DNA from: JADZAI01 sp964390465
Lineage (GTDB): Bacteria; Pseudomonadota; Alphaproteobacteria; Micropepsales; Micropepsaceae
Assembly: GCA_964390465.1 (NCBI GenBank)
Contig: CAYMIJ010000013.1
Span: 1 to 64,000 of the forward strand
Direction of reading: 5' to 3'
DNA length: 64,000 nucleotides
Shown: in pieces, positions 51,915-60,893 of the stretch
Numbering within the stretch: position 1 is the first letter of the stretch
How the letters are laid out: each line of letters starts with the position of its first letter
Made by a program: the position numbers and the translations under genes
Notes under the pieces: model-generated
What the model was told of the DNA's origin: nothing
Seen by the model: only the letters and a program-made list of their open reading frames with translations
The model's database searches: none

Positions 51915-53393
51915 ATGATCATCCGTGAAGCTCTGACATTCGACGACGTGCTGCTGGTGCCCGGCGCATCAGATGTCATGCCGGGTGAGGCGAATACCGC
52001 AACCCAGCTGACGCGGTCGGTCAGGCTCAATATCCCGCTGGCATCCTCGGCGATGGACACGGTGACCGAGGCCCGGCTCGCCATCGCCATGGCTCAGGCG
52101 GGCGGTATCGGCGTCCTGCATCGCAACCTCAGCCCCGACGAACAGGCCCGGCAGGTGCGCGATGTGAAGCGTCATGAAAGCTGGCTGGTCTCCAACCCTG
52201 TGACCATCACGCCCGACGCCACACTGAAAGACGCTATGGCCCTGCGCGAGCGCCATCAGGTGACCGGCTTCCCGGTGGTGGAGCCCAGCCGCGATGGGCG
52301 CCCGGGACGGCTGGTCGGGATCCTGACCAACCGCGACATGCGCTTTGCCAGCGACATGGGCGCTTCGGTCGCCAGCCTGATGACCAAGGGCGATCTGGTC
52401 ACGGCGGGCGCGACCATCTCGCGCGAGGAAGCCAAGAAGAAGCTTCACGCGCACCGCATCGAAAAGCTGCTGGTCGTGGATGACGACTATCGCCTGATCG
52501 GCCTGATCACCGTGAAAGATATCGAGGGCGCACAGACCCATCCGCGCGCCGCCAAGGACGGGCAGGGGCGGCTGCTGGTGGCGGCGGCCTCAACCGTTGG
52601 CGATGAAGGGTTTTCCCGCACGGAAATGCTGATTGATGCCGGGGCCGATGTGGTGGTGATCGACACCGCGCACGGCCATTCGGCCCGCGTGCTGGAGGCG
52701 GTGTCGCGCGTCAAGCGCCAGTCGAACGCGACACAGGTGATCGCCGGGAATGTGGCGACAGCAGCGGCGACCCGTGCCTTGATTGACGCAGGCGCTGACG
52801 CCGTGAAGGTCGGCATCGGGCCGGGCTCGATCTGCACCACGCGCATTGTGGCAGGTGTGGGCGTGCCCCAGCTGACCGCCATCATGGACTGCGCTGAGGT
52901 GGCGCGGGCGACGGGCACGCCGGTCATCGCTGATGGTGGCATCCGGTTTTCGGGTGATCTGGCCAAGGCGATTGCCGCTGGCGCCAGCTGCGCCATGGTC
53001 GGCTCAGCGCTGGCGGGCACCGATGAAAGCCCCGGCGAGGTCATTTTGTATCAGGGCCGATCTTACAAAGCCTATCGCGGCATGGGCTCGCTGGGGGCGA
53101 TGGCGCGCGGGTCAGCAGACCGATACTTCCAGGCGGAAGTGCGCGACACGCTGAAACTGGTGCCCGAAGGCATTGAAGGGCAGGTGCCCTATAAAGGCCC
53201 GGCCGAGGCTGTGGTCCATCAGCTGATCGGCGGGCTTCGCGCTGCGATGGGTTATACGGGCTGTGCCACCATTGCGGACCTGCATGCCCGCGCTGAGTTC
53301 GTGCGCATCACCAATGCCGGCATGCGCGAAAGTCACCCGCATGGCGTGATGATCACCAGCGCCGCGCCGAACTATAACCCCGGCAGTCAATAA
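51915..53393 (+). CDS. guaB: Inosine-5'-monophosphate dehydrogenase
   Basis: A 492-residue enzyme that oxidises IMP to XMP, the first committed step to GMP. It begins IREALTFDDVLLVPG. A pair of CBS domains is inserted at about 95-215 (VTITPDATLKDAMALRERHQVTGFPVVE). The catalytic loop GPGSICTTRIVAGVGVPQ holds the nucleophile C307, and the flap region RYFQAEV and EGIEGQVPYKG is present. ATG 51915 follows a GAGGTG site; upstream in-frame codons overlap rlmE and are not used. guaA is at 15.2 kb. Confidence 0.97.
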   Translation: MIIREALTFDDVLLVPGASDVMPGEANTATQLTRSVRLNIPLASSAMDTVTEARLAIAMAQAGGIGVLHRNLSPDEQARQVRDVKRHESWLVSNPVTITPDATLKDAMALRERHQVTGFPVVEPSRDGRPGRLVGILTNRDMRFASDMGASVASLMTKGDLVTAGATISREEAKKKLHAHRIEKLLVVDDDYRLIGLITVKDIEGAQTHPRAAKDGQGRLLVAAASTVGDEGFSRTEMLIDAGADVVVIDTAHGHSARVLEAVSRVKRQSNATQVIAGNVATAAATRALIDAGADAVKVGIGPGSICTTRIVAGVGVPQLTAIMDCAEVARATGTPVIADGGIRFSGDLAKAIAAGASCAMVGSALAGTDESPGEVILYQGRSYKAYRGMGSLGAMARGSADRYFQAEVRDTLKLVPEGIEGQVPYKGPAEAVVHQLIGGLRAAMGYTGCATIADLHARAEFVRITNAGMRESHPHGVMITSAAPNYNPGSQ

Positions 53394-53452
53394 AGCTGGG
53401 TGCCGTCAAGGGCAGCCGGCAGCTTTTCACTAGACAAAAAAACCGACAAACA

Positions 53453-53480
53453 AAAAGGGCGGCCCGAAGGCCGCCCTTTT
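53453..53480. terminator. Bidirectional intrinsic terminator between guaB and the TonB-dependent receptor
   Basis: A perfect 12-base inverted repeat AAAAGGGCGGCC/GGCCGCCCTTTT surrounds the tetraloop CGAA, which reads TTCG on the minus strand. T-tracts occur on both strands, so it can stop transcription of guaB from one side and the receptor gene from the other. Confidence 0.92.
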
Positions 53481-53501
53481 CGCATGTGTCTTTTCAGACG
53501 A

Positions 53502-56500
53502 TCAGGTGCCTGAACCGCTCAGGTCGATCGTGGCGCGGCGGTTCTGGGGCTCCTTCACGCCGGGGCCTGTGGCAACCAGCGGTTCGCTGAAGCCACGACC
53601 CGAGGTCGTGATGGCACCTGCCGGAACGCCTGCACCGGCCAGACCCGACTTCACGCTCGCTGCGCGGCGCTCAGACAGTTTCTGGTTGTAGGCAGCGCCA
53701 CCAACCGTGTCGGTGTGGCCGACGACGGCGATGTTCACCGAGCCGGTCGCCTTGAAGGCTGCAGCCGCTTCAGCAATCACGGCCTGCGCTTCGGGCGTCA
53801 GGTCAGACTTGTTGAAGTTGAAGAAGACGATGAACGTCTTGGCAGCGACAGGCGGCGGAGGCGGTGCGGCAACCGGGGCTTCGTCTTCATCCGTGAAGTT
53901 GAAGCCGACGGTCAGGCCAACGATGCGCGGATCCTGCACGAAGGCGTTCGTGAACAGGCCCGAGCTGGCGTCGGTGAGGTAACCGCCGGTCAGGCTCGTT
54001 TCATCCGTGCAGTTGGTGCAGAACGCCTTCACATACCACTTGGAGCCGGGCGAGTTCAGCTGTGCTGAGAGGTTCAGCACGCGCCAGGGCTCGATACGGT
54101 CCGCGCGGGTGTTGAAGATGCGCATATACATGGCGCTCTGCCAGTAATAGTCGGCGCGGAGCACCAGTTCATAGCCGCTTTCAAACGGCATGGTGTACTG
54201 CGCACCCAGGCTGATGGTGATCTTCGGCGACTGCGGCAGGCTGTTGCCGCCGAGATTGACCGCGATGCCCGAGGGGTTCGCCGCCAGGGTGTAGCCACCC
54301 AGTGCGAGCGCACCGGCCAACGGTGCTGTCGGGCTGCAGATGCCGTAGTTGACCCATGGCACGCCTGCTGCCGCATTCTGACCCGCGCCACCCGGCGGGT
54401 TGAAGAATGGGTTGCCAACGAACGGTACATCGGCCGGCGTGTTACCAACCGCGCCCGCATTGCGCATATAGACGCAGGTCGATGCCGTGGTGAGATCCTT
54501 CACGACAATGGCGTTCGACAGGCCGGCGCCGGGATTGCGCTGGTCGATGCTGGTGACGCCATTGGCAATGTTGGAGTTGGTGTTCGCGAGATTCATCGAG
54601 AACTGCCAGTTCTCATTCGGGCGATACAGGAACTCGCCTTCAAAGCCCCACAGTGTCGCGTCGATATTCTCGTTCACCGAGGTGCGCGCGATGATCTGCG
54701 AGATCTGATAGCCCGAATACTTGTAGTACCAGGCGGTCAGGTTGACGGTCAGCGTGTTGTCCAGGAAGCGGTTCTTGGTGCCGAACTCAAAGGCATCGAT
54801 GGTTTCAGGTGCGAAGGCAGGTGCCACCCCCGAACCGGGCAGCAGCGGCGGATTGATACCGCCCGACTTGAAGCCACGGCCATACGACAGATAGAACATC
54901 GTGCTGTCCGACCAGTCAAAGTCAGGCGTCCAGGTCAACACGGCGCGACCGGTGAAGTCGTTGAAGCTGGCGGTGCGATCAGCCACAACCTGATTGCCTG
55001 GCAGCGACGGGTTGGCATCGAACGGCGCACCGAAGAATGGGCCCGTGCCAAGGACGGCCGTGTTGTTCGTCGTGCCGAACGGCTCAATGACATTGTACAG
55101 CGTCTGCTGCGCAATGGTGCGCTTCTCATCCTTCAGCCAGCGCAGACCGAGGGTCAGCTTCAGCTCATCAGGGATGATGTCGTAATACAGTTCACCGAAA
55201 ATGGCGGTGGACTTCAGTGTGTAGCGCTGTGTGTGGTTGAGGTACTGGGTCGGTCCGACCAGCATATTTGTGCTGCCGGTCAGCAGACGACCCAGAATGA
55301 TGCCCGCATAGTCCAGCGTGTTGGCGTTCACGATGTAGCGGGAATCCGAGCCGGAGCTCATGTGGAAGCCTGCGATCATGAAGTTGAACGGGCCATCAAA
55401 CGAGGTGTTGAACCGCAGTTCATAGGTCGCCTGATTGCCGCTGCCATCCGACAGATCCTTGCCGACGACGCGGCTGCTCTGACCGATGATGTTGCCGCCG
55501 ACCAGACCGTTATTCTCCATCCCGCTGACCGGGAGGGTCGGAGCGAGCACATTACCGCCGAAATAACGGTTGACCAGAGCTGTCTGATCTGCGGCGCCGA
55601 AGAGGAGGCCCATCCAGCCGACATTCTGAAGCAGGCGAGCCGAAATATTATCGCCTGCCAGGTTGTTGTAGTGCGAGATCGACTCGGTATTTCCGAGCGA
55701 ATAGCCCGCAACAGCCGTCATTTTCAGCCAGGGTGCAATGTCCTGTTCCAAGGACGCACGATAGAACTGATTATGACCGCGGAAGCTGGGGTCAAGATCA
55801 GTGGCGATCTGACGCATATTGACCGGCACGACCGCAGTGGCATTGCCGCCGGGGCCGACGGCCAGGTTAACCAGGCTCAGATTGCTCGACACGATCGCTG
55901 GCATGCCAATGGCGCTCATGAACTGGGCGCTGTTGACGATATTGCCAAGCGTCGCATTGCCGTTGACCGGCTGGAAGGCCAGCTGGTCAGGCAGACAGCC
56001 CAGCACGCCCGACGGGTCACGGTGGCAGAGCTGCTTGCTCGACCGCATATGCGAGTCTTTTTCGAAGCTCTCGGTGAACGACAGGTCGAGTGTGGTCTTT
56101 TCGCTCGGGGTCCAGCGCAGGGCAGCGCGGATCGAATAGGAGTTCTGGCTGTCGATATTGTTGCCGGTCAGGATGTTCTCGACATAACCGTCATGATGCG
56201 AAACGATGCCGGAAATGCGCAGGGCCAGCTCGTCCTTGATGATCGGAATGTTCACCGCGCCGGTGAACTTCATCGTGTTGTACGACCCGTATGTGGCGTC
56301 ACCAGCAATCGAGAAGCGCGAGGCGTCCGGTTTGCGCGAGATCACGTTCACGGCGCCGCCGGTGGCATTACGGCCATAGAGCGTGCCCTGCGGACCGCGC
56401 AGGGTTTCGATACGCTCAAGGTCATAATACTCGGCAGTGGCAAGGCCGGTCGACGACAGCAGATAGACATCATCGGAGTGGACTGCGACGCCTGAGTCAG

Positions 56501-56882
56501 CCGAAACGCCTACGGCGCTGACGCCGATGCCGCGCACGGCGAAGTTCGCGCCGCCGAAATTGCCCTTGGAGTAGGTGACCGAAGGAACGGCGAATTGCAG
56601 GTCGCGGAAGCTGGCGATGCTCTTGGCCTTGAGTTCCTTGCCGCTGAACGCGGTCACGGCGATCGGGGTCTTCTGGACGCTCTGCTTGCCTTTGCGTTCA
56701 GCCGTCACCACGATTTCTTCTGAACCCTTGCCGCCTTCTGCAGGCGCGGCAGCCGGGGCCGGAGCGGCGGCTGGAGCCGCTGCAGGGGCCTGAGCCAGTG
56801 CAGGTGCAATGAAAGCCGTGGAGAGAAGAAGTGTGCCGAGCACCCCCGCGGGCTTTAGTTTGCTGGTTATCTTTGCAGTCAT
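53502..56882 (-). CDS. TonB-dependent receptor fused to a C-terminal OmpA-like domain
   Basis: A 1126-residue outer-membrane protein. A signal peptide (about 1-30, ending FIAPALA) is followed by an Ala/Pro linker and the TonB box-like EEIVVTA at 55-61. The plug domain spans about 65-170 (TPIAVTAFSG, AVRGIGVSAVGV, YGRNATGGAVNVISRKP), then a 22-strand-type barrel to about residue 996, ending in an aromatic strand VGLTVGFNF as normal receptors do. Unusually it continues: a Pro-rich linker (998-1014) and a complete OmpA_C domain (about 1015-1126) with D1058 in GHTDTVG and R1073 in LSERRA, the pair that binds diaminopimelate. The receptor part most resembles the omnivorous iron/complex-nutrient type; substrate unknown. 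Confidence 0.93.
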   Translation of the reverse strand: MTAKITSKLKPAGVLGTLLLSTAFIAPALAQAPAAAPAAAPAPAAAPAEGGKGSEEIVVTAERKGKQSVQKTPIAVTAFSGKELKAKSIASFRDLQFAVPSVTYSKGNFGGANFAVRGIGVSAVGVSADSGVAVHSDDVYLLSSTGLATAEYYDLERIETLRGPQGTLYGRNATGGAVNVISRKPDASRFSIAGDATYGSYNTMKFTGAVNIPIIKDELALRISGIVSHHDGYVENILTGNNIDSQNSYSIRAALRWTPSEKTTLDLSFTESFEKDSHMRSSKQLCHRDPSGVLGCLPDQLAFQPVNGNATLGNIVNSAQFMSAIGMPAIVSSNLSLVNLAVGPGGNATAVVPVNMRQIATDLDPSFRGHNQFYRASLEQDIAPWLKMTAVAGYSLGNTESISHYNNLAGDNISARLLQNVGWMGLLFGAADQTALVNRYFGGNVLAPTLPVSGMENNGLVGGNIIGQSSRVVGKDLSDGSGNQATYELRFNTSFDGPFNFMIAGFHMSSGSDSRYIVNANTLDYAGIILGRLLTGSTNMLVGPTQYLNHTQRYTLKSTAIFGELYYDIIPDELKLTLGLRWLKDEKRTIAQQTLYNVIEPFGTTNNTAVLGTGPFFGAPFDANPSLPGNQVVADRTASFNDFTGRAVLTWTPDFDWSDSTMFYLSYGRGFKSGGINPPLLPGSGVAPAFAPETIDAFEFGTKNRFLDNTLTVNLTAWYYKYSGYQISQIIARTSVNENIDATLWGFEGEFLYRPNENWQFSMNLANTNSNIANGVTSIDQRNPGAGLSNAIVVKDLTTASTCVYMRNAGAVGNTPADVPFVGNPFFNPPGGAGQNAAAGVPWVNYGICSPTAPLAGALALGGYTLAANPSGIAVNLGGNSLPQSPKITISLGAQYTMPFESGYELVLRADYYWQSAMYMRIFNTRADRIEPWRVLNLSAQLNSPGSKWYVKAFCTNCTDETSLTGGYLTDASSGLFTNAFVQDPRIVGLTVGFNFTDEDEAPVAAPPPPPVAAKTFIVFFNFNKSDLTPEAQAVIAEAAAAFKATGSVNIAVVGHTDTVGGAAYNQKLSERRAASVKSGLAGAGVPAGAITTSGRGFSEPLVATGPGVKEPQNRRATIDLSGSGT

Positions 56883-57125
56883 GTGCGTTTCCCTGCTTGG
56901 TCCTTTGCGGACCGGTTAATGTGTCTGCCTTGACGGTCGAATACCCGGCACACGCGTGCCGACTCTTCCCCTGCTCGCATTTTTGGCTTTGGCAGGTTAT
57001 CGGCTGGAGGTCTCAGTGCAACTTGGTATTGCGTAATTTTGTTGCTCTGGCGAGTTACAACGATAACTGTGGCCCTGTCGCAACAGGTGGCGGCATAGCC
57101 AAAATGGAAAACGGGTTCTGTTGCC
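56883..57125. other. Intergenic region between the receptor gene and the rsmB-like gene
   Basis: A 243-base divergent promoter region, moderately AT-rich. It contains short inverted repeats: GGTCC-TTTGC-GGACC at 56899-56913, GGCAC-ACGC-GTGCC near 56949-56962 and CCTGT-CGCA-ACAGG near 57073-57086. These lie in the untranslated leader or control region of the receptor gene. I see no gene. Confidence 0.5.
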
Positions 57126-58307
57126 ATGCGCCCTGAAGCACGGATTAAGGCCGCGCTCGACATTCTGGCGGATATCTTCGCTGGAAAGGCGGCGGATCGT
57201 GCGCTGAAGGACTGGGGCAGTCAAAACCGCTATGCCGGCGGAGGCGACCGACGTGCGGTTGCGGCGCATGTCTATGCTGCGATACGGGCCGGGCAGACCC
57301 TCAAGCCACGCGCGGCCATGCTGCTGGGACTGAAAGCGCAGGGGCTGGCCGATCAGGCCGATGCGCTGTTCAGCGGCGTGGGCTACGGGCCTGATCCGCT
57401 GACCCCGGATGAGCGCGCCATTCTTGCCGGAGATGTAAAAGCTGAGGGTCTTTCAGGCTGGCTGGCGGATGCTTTCCAGCTGGCCTTTGGCGCTGCCGCC
57501 GAAGAAGAATATGCCGCGCTCATGCAGCGCGCGCCGCTCGACCTGCGCATCAATACACTGAAAGCCAGCCCTGATATTGAGACCGTCCTGGCGGCGGAAG
57601 GCATCGTCGTTGAAACCGTGCCGGGCGCACCATTGGCGCTGCGTGTGACAGATGGGGCCGCACAGGTCGGCTCCAGCCAAGCCTATCATGACGGCCTGAT
57701 CGAGATTCAGGATGCCGGGTCGCAGATCATCTCGGCGCTGGCGGATGCTCAACCGGGGATGAAGGTGCTTGACCTCTGCGCCGGTGCAGGCGGCAAGGCA
57801 CTGGCTCTGGCAGCGGCCATGCAGAACAGTGGTCACATCCTGGCCTGCGATACAGGCCCTCAACGTCTCGATCGGCTTCAGCCACGCGCCGCACGGGCCG
57901 GGGTCTCGATCATCGAAACCCGGCATCTCGACCCTGACTGGCTGGACGCGCCATCGCCCTTCGAAACGCTGTTTGATCTGGTGATCGTGGATGCACCCTG
58001 TTCAGGTTCTGGCACCTGGCGGCGCAATCCGGAAACCCGCCTGCTGCTGACCGAAGCGAAGGTGGCGGCGCTGACGCACCTGCAATCGCGCCTGCTGGAT
58101 GCCGCCGCCGGTCTGGTGCGTCCGGGAGGGCACCTTGCCTATATGACCTGTTCGGTCCTGCCGCAGGAGAACGAGGGCGTTTCAGACGGGTTCCTTGCCC
58201 GCACAACCTCTTTTGCTGGCTTGGGTCACAATATGCGGCTTTCGCCCCATAGCATGGGCACAGACGGCTTCTTCTGCGCCCGCTTCCATAGAGCGCCGCA
58301 GGTTTAG
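57126..58307 (+). CDS. RsmB/NOP2-family RNA cytosine-C5 methyltransferase
   Basis: A 393-residue SAM-dependent methyltransferase. An N-terminal NusB-like helical region (MRPEARIKAALDILADIFAG, about 1-75) precedes the catalytic domain. SAM motif LDLCAGAGGK is at 215-224. The two cysteines of m5C enzymes are present: C292 in DAPCSGSGTWRRNPE and C342 in MTCSVLPQENE. It is probably an RsmB-type enzyme acting on 16S rRNA, although other RNA targets are possible. In some alphaproteobacteria this gene is near guaB and guaA. Confidence 0.92.
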   Translation: MRPEARIKAALDILADIFAGKAADRALKDWGSQNRYAGGGDRRAVAAHVYAAIRAGQTLKPRAAMLLGLKAQGLADQADALFSGVGYGPDPLTPDERAILAGDVKAEGLSGWLADAFQLAFGAAAEEEYAALMQRAPLDLRINTLKASPDIETVLAAEGIVVETVPGAPLALRVTDGAAQVGSSQAYHDGLIEIQDAGSQIISALADAQPGMKVLDLCAGAGGKALALAAAMQNSGHILACDTGPQRLDRLQPRAARAGVSIIETRHLDPDWLDAPSPFETLFDLVIVDAPCSGSGTWRRNPETRLLLTEAKVAALTHLQSRLLDAAAGLVRPGGHLAYMTCSVLPQENEGVSDGFLARTTSFAGLGHNMRLSPHSMGTDGFFCARFHRAPQV

Positions 58308-58399
58308 CCTTAACATCACGTTGAGCATGCCTGCTAAGCCTGCCGAAACGCACGCATGCTATCATGTGCGTGACTTCGGGTGTTGGGGGGCAGGCTATA

Positions 58400-58558
58400 A
58401 TGAACTTGGTCCATCATTTCTGGCGCGATGAAAGTGGCGCAACCGCCATAGAATATGGTCTGATCGCCGCTTTTCTGGCCATCGCCATCATTGCTTCGGT
58501 GCAGGCGCTGGGCACCAGCGTCAACACTTTATACGGGAATATCGCGACCGCACTTTAG
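58400..58558 (+). CDS. Flp family type IVb pilin
   Basis: A 52-residue prepilin of the Flp/Tad system. The type IV cleavage site is DESG|ATAIEYGLIAAFLAIAII: cleavage after the glycine leaves the conserved glutamate at +5 and tyrosine at +6, followed by the hydrophobic assembly helix. The start is ATG 58400; the longer frame to 58364 is not supported. No tad/cpa assembly genes are in the window, so this is an orphan copy that would depend on a system elsewhere. A small hairpin overlaps its stop (58556-58571). Confidence 0.9.
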   Translation: MNLVHHFWRDESGATAIEYGLIAAFLAIAIIASVQALGTSVNTLYGNIATAL

Positions 58559-58626
58559 GCGATTTCGCCTAGCGGGCATTTCCAAGCGCGTAACGGGCGG
58601 TTAGAACGGCGGCATGTTTCGCCGCC
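58556..58626 (+). repeat. Two hairpins after the pilin gene
   Basis: TAGGCG-ATTT-CGCCTA (58556-58571, overlapping the stop codon) and GGCGGC-ATGTTTC-GCCGCC (58608-58626). Neither has a proper T-tract, but together they may slow or stop transcription from the pilin gene before the ABC transporter genes. Confidence 0.35.
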
Positions 58627-58654
58627 TCCAGCGCCTCGTTCTCATTTCTGCGCC

Positions 58655-59773
58655 ATGACCGCCGCCGCGCCGTTCGTGCGCTTTCACAGCGTTTCCAAAA
58701 CCTATGATGGCGGCACCAGCCATGCTGTGCGCGCGCTCGATCTGGATGTCGCGCCGGGTGAGTTCCTGACCCTTCTAGGGCCATCGGGCAGCGGTAAGAC
58801 CACGACACTGATGATGCTGGCTGGGTTCGAGATGCCATCGTCCGGCGCGATCCTGCTGGAGGGCGACGACATCTCGCGCCGTCCCGCCCACAAGCGCGGG
58901 CTTGGCATGGTGTTCCAGAACTATGCGCTGTTCCCGCACATGACAGTGGCCGAAAATCTTGCCTTCCCTTTGCAGGTGCGCCGCATGGCGCGCAGCGAGA
59001 TCAAGGCGCGTATTGCCAAGGCGCTTGCCATGGTGCGGCTGGAGGGGCTGGAGCATCGCCGCCCGGCGCAGCTTTCCGGCGGCCAGCAGCAGCGTGTCGC
59101 GGTGGCCCGCGCGCTGGTCTTTGAACCGAAAGCCGTGCTGATGGACGAACCGCTCGGCGCGCTCGACAAGGCGCTGCGCGAACAGCTGCAATACGAGATC
59201 AGCCGCATCCACCGCGAGCTTGGCGTCACCATGCTTTATGTGACGCATGACCAGAGCGAGGCGCTGACCATGTCGGATCGCATTGCGGTGTTCAACAAAG
59301 GCCGGGTCGAACAATGCGGCGCGCCAGGCGCACTTTACGATCATCCGGCTAATCTTTTCGTCGCGGGTTTCATCGGGGAAAACAACTTCCTCAAACTGTC
59401 CGTCTCCGGATCAGATGCGCGCACGGTTCACGGCGAAAGCGCTGCTGGCATCATGCGCGCCACACATGTGGGCGGGCAGGCGGGTGATGTGATCCTTGCC
59501 GTGCGCCCTGAACGTATCCAGCTTGATCCGGTGAAGGGCGATGGCATGACCGTGCTGAGCGGCGCAGTCGATGAACGCTATTTCGCGGGCGATCATGTCC
59601 GTCTCGTCGTGCGCCTTGGCAGCGGTGAGCGCATCGCGGTGAAGGCCGCGCGACTGGGCGCTGAACATCTGCCCGAACCGGGTGAAACCGTCAGCATCGG
59701 CTGGCGCGTGGAAGACGCCTTTTCATTCCCGCCAGATCGGGACACCATGACAGAAGAAAAGACAGGGAGCTGA
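58655..59773 (+). CDS. ABC transporter ATP-binding protein, PotA type
   Basis: A 372-residue importer ATPase. Walker A LGPSGSGKTT is at 41-50, the Q-loop VFQNYALFPHMTV follows, signature LSGGQQQR is at 140-147, Walker B VLMDE at 161-165 and the H-loop histidine in VTHDQSEALTMSDR. The C-terminal regulatory (TOBE/MOP-like) domain begins around 245. The sequence is of the spermidine/putrescine class. It lies 7 bases upstream of a matching periplasmic binding protein gene but without permease genes; those at 13.1-15.1 kb are the likely partners. Confidence 0.93.
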   Translation: MTAAAPFVRFHSVSKTYDGGTSHAVRALDLDVAPGEFLTLLGPSGSGKTTTLMMLAGFEMPSSGAILLEGDDISRRPAHKRGLGMVFQNYALFPHMTVAENLAFPLQVRRMARSEIKARIAKALAMVRLEGLEHRRPAQLSGGQQQRVAVARALVFEPKAVLMDEPLGALDKALREQLQYEISRIHRELGVTMLYVTHDQSEALTMSDRIAVFNKGRVEQCGAPGALYDHPANLFVAGFIGENNFLKLSVSGSDARTVHGESAAGIMRATHVGGQAGDVILAVRPERIQLDPVKGDGMTVLSGAVDERYFAGDHVRLVVRLGSGERIAVKAARLGAEHLPEPGETVSIGWRVEDAFSFPPDRDTMTEEKTGS

Positions 59774-59780
59774 ACGCCGC

Positions 59781-60884
59781 ATGAGCCGCAATCTTCTTTA
59801 CGCCGGAATTTCCGCCGCCGCGATCATCGGTGCGATGGTGCTCATCATCGAAACGGCCAAGGCCGATGCCGGCAAGCCGGTCACGGTTGTGTCGTGGGGC
59901 GGCGCTTACACGAAAAGCCAGGTTGAGGCTTACCACAAGCCGTACACGGCCAAGACCGGCACCCCCATCACCAATGCCGACTATAATGGCGGCATTGCCG
60001 AGGTGAAGGCGCAGGTCGAAAGCGGCACGGTCGCCTGGGATGTCGTCGATATGGAAATCGGCGACGCCTTGCGCGCCTGCGACGAGGGTCTTCTGGAAAA
60101 GATCGACCCCGCGACATTCCCGGCAGGCGCGGACGGCACGGCGGCGATGGATGATTTCTATCCCAATGCCGTCACCGAATGCTGGGCGACGACCATCATC
60201 TTCTCCACCGTCTATGCCTATGACGACAGCAAGATCGGCGATGTGAAGCCCACCACCATCAATGATTTCTTTGATCTGCAGAAGTTCCCCGGCAAGCGTG
60301 GTCTGCGTAAGCAGAACCCCAAGGCGACACTGGAAATGGCGCTGGTCGCTGACGGCGTTGCGCCTGAAGATGTCTACAAGGTGCTGGGCACCAAAGAAGG
60401 GCTCGACCGCGCTTTCGCCAAGCTCGACACGATCAAGTCCAGCGTCGTGTGGTGGGAGGCCGGGTCTCAGCCTGTGCAGCTGCTCGCCGATGGCGAGGTG
60501 GCGATGACGGTGGTCTATAATGGCCGTCTGTTCGATGCCGTCGCCGCCGAGAAAAAGCCCTTCAAGATCGTATGGGATTCGCAGGTCAGCGAATACGACA
60601 CCTATGTCGTGGTGAAAGGCGCGCCGAACAAGGACGCGGCGATGGATTACATCCGCTTCGCCACGGCGACCGAACAACTCGCCGCGCAGGCCAGCTGGAT
60701 CGCCTATGCCCCGTCGCGCAAGTCATCGCTGAAGCTGGTGGGCAAGAATGCCGCCAATGGCGAGGACATGCTGCCCAACCTGCCGACACCCGATAAGGGG
60801 CGCACGGTGACGGTGGATCCGCAGTTCTGGGCCGACCATCAGGACGAGATCAATCAGCGCTGGGCGGCGTGGCTGGCGAAGTAG
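59781..60884 (+). CDS. Periplasmic solute-binding protein, PotD/PotF-like
   Basis: A 367-residue extracellular solute-binding protein. A signal peptide ends near residue 30 (ETAKADA|GKPVTV). The mature part opens VVSWGGAYTKSQVEAYHKPYTAKTG, characteristic of the COG0687 polyamine/iron-type binding proteins, and the hinge region (WDVVDMEIGDALRACDEGLLEKID) agrees. The ligand is likely a polyamine or similar cation, but substrate residues cannot be verified by eye. It begins 7 bases after the ATPase gene and ends 9 bases before the convergent aminotransferase gene. Confidence 0.9.
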   Translation: MSRNLLYAGISAAAIIGAMVLIIETAKADAGKPVTVVSWGGAYTKSQVEAYHKPYTAKTGTPITNADYNGGIAEVKAQVESGTVAWDVVDMEIGDALRACDEGLLEKIDPATFPAGADGTAAMDDFYPNAVTECWATTIIFSTVYAYDDSKIGDVKPTTINDFFDLQKFPGKRGLRKQNPKATLEMALVADGVAPEDVYKVLGTKEGLDRAFAKLDTIKSSVVWWEAGSQPVQLLADGEVAMTVVYNGRLFDAVAAEKKPFKIVWDSQVSEYDTYVVVKGAPNKDAAMDYIRFATATEQLAAQASWIAYAPSRKSSLKLVGKNAANGEDMLPNLPTPDKGRTVTVDPQFWADHQDEINQRWAAWLAK

Positions 60885-60893
60885 GCAGCACGT

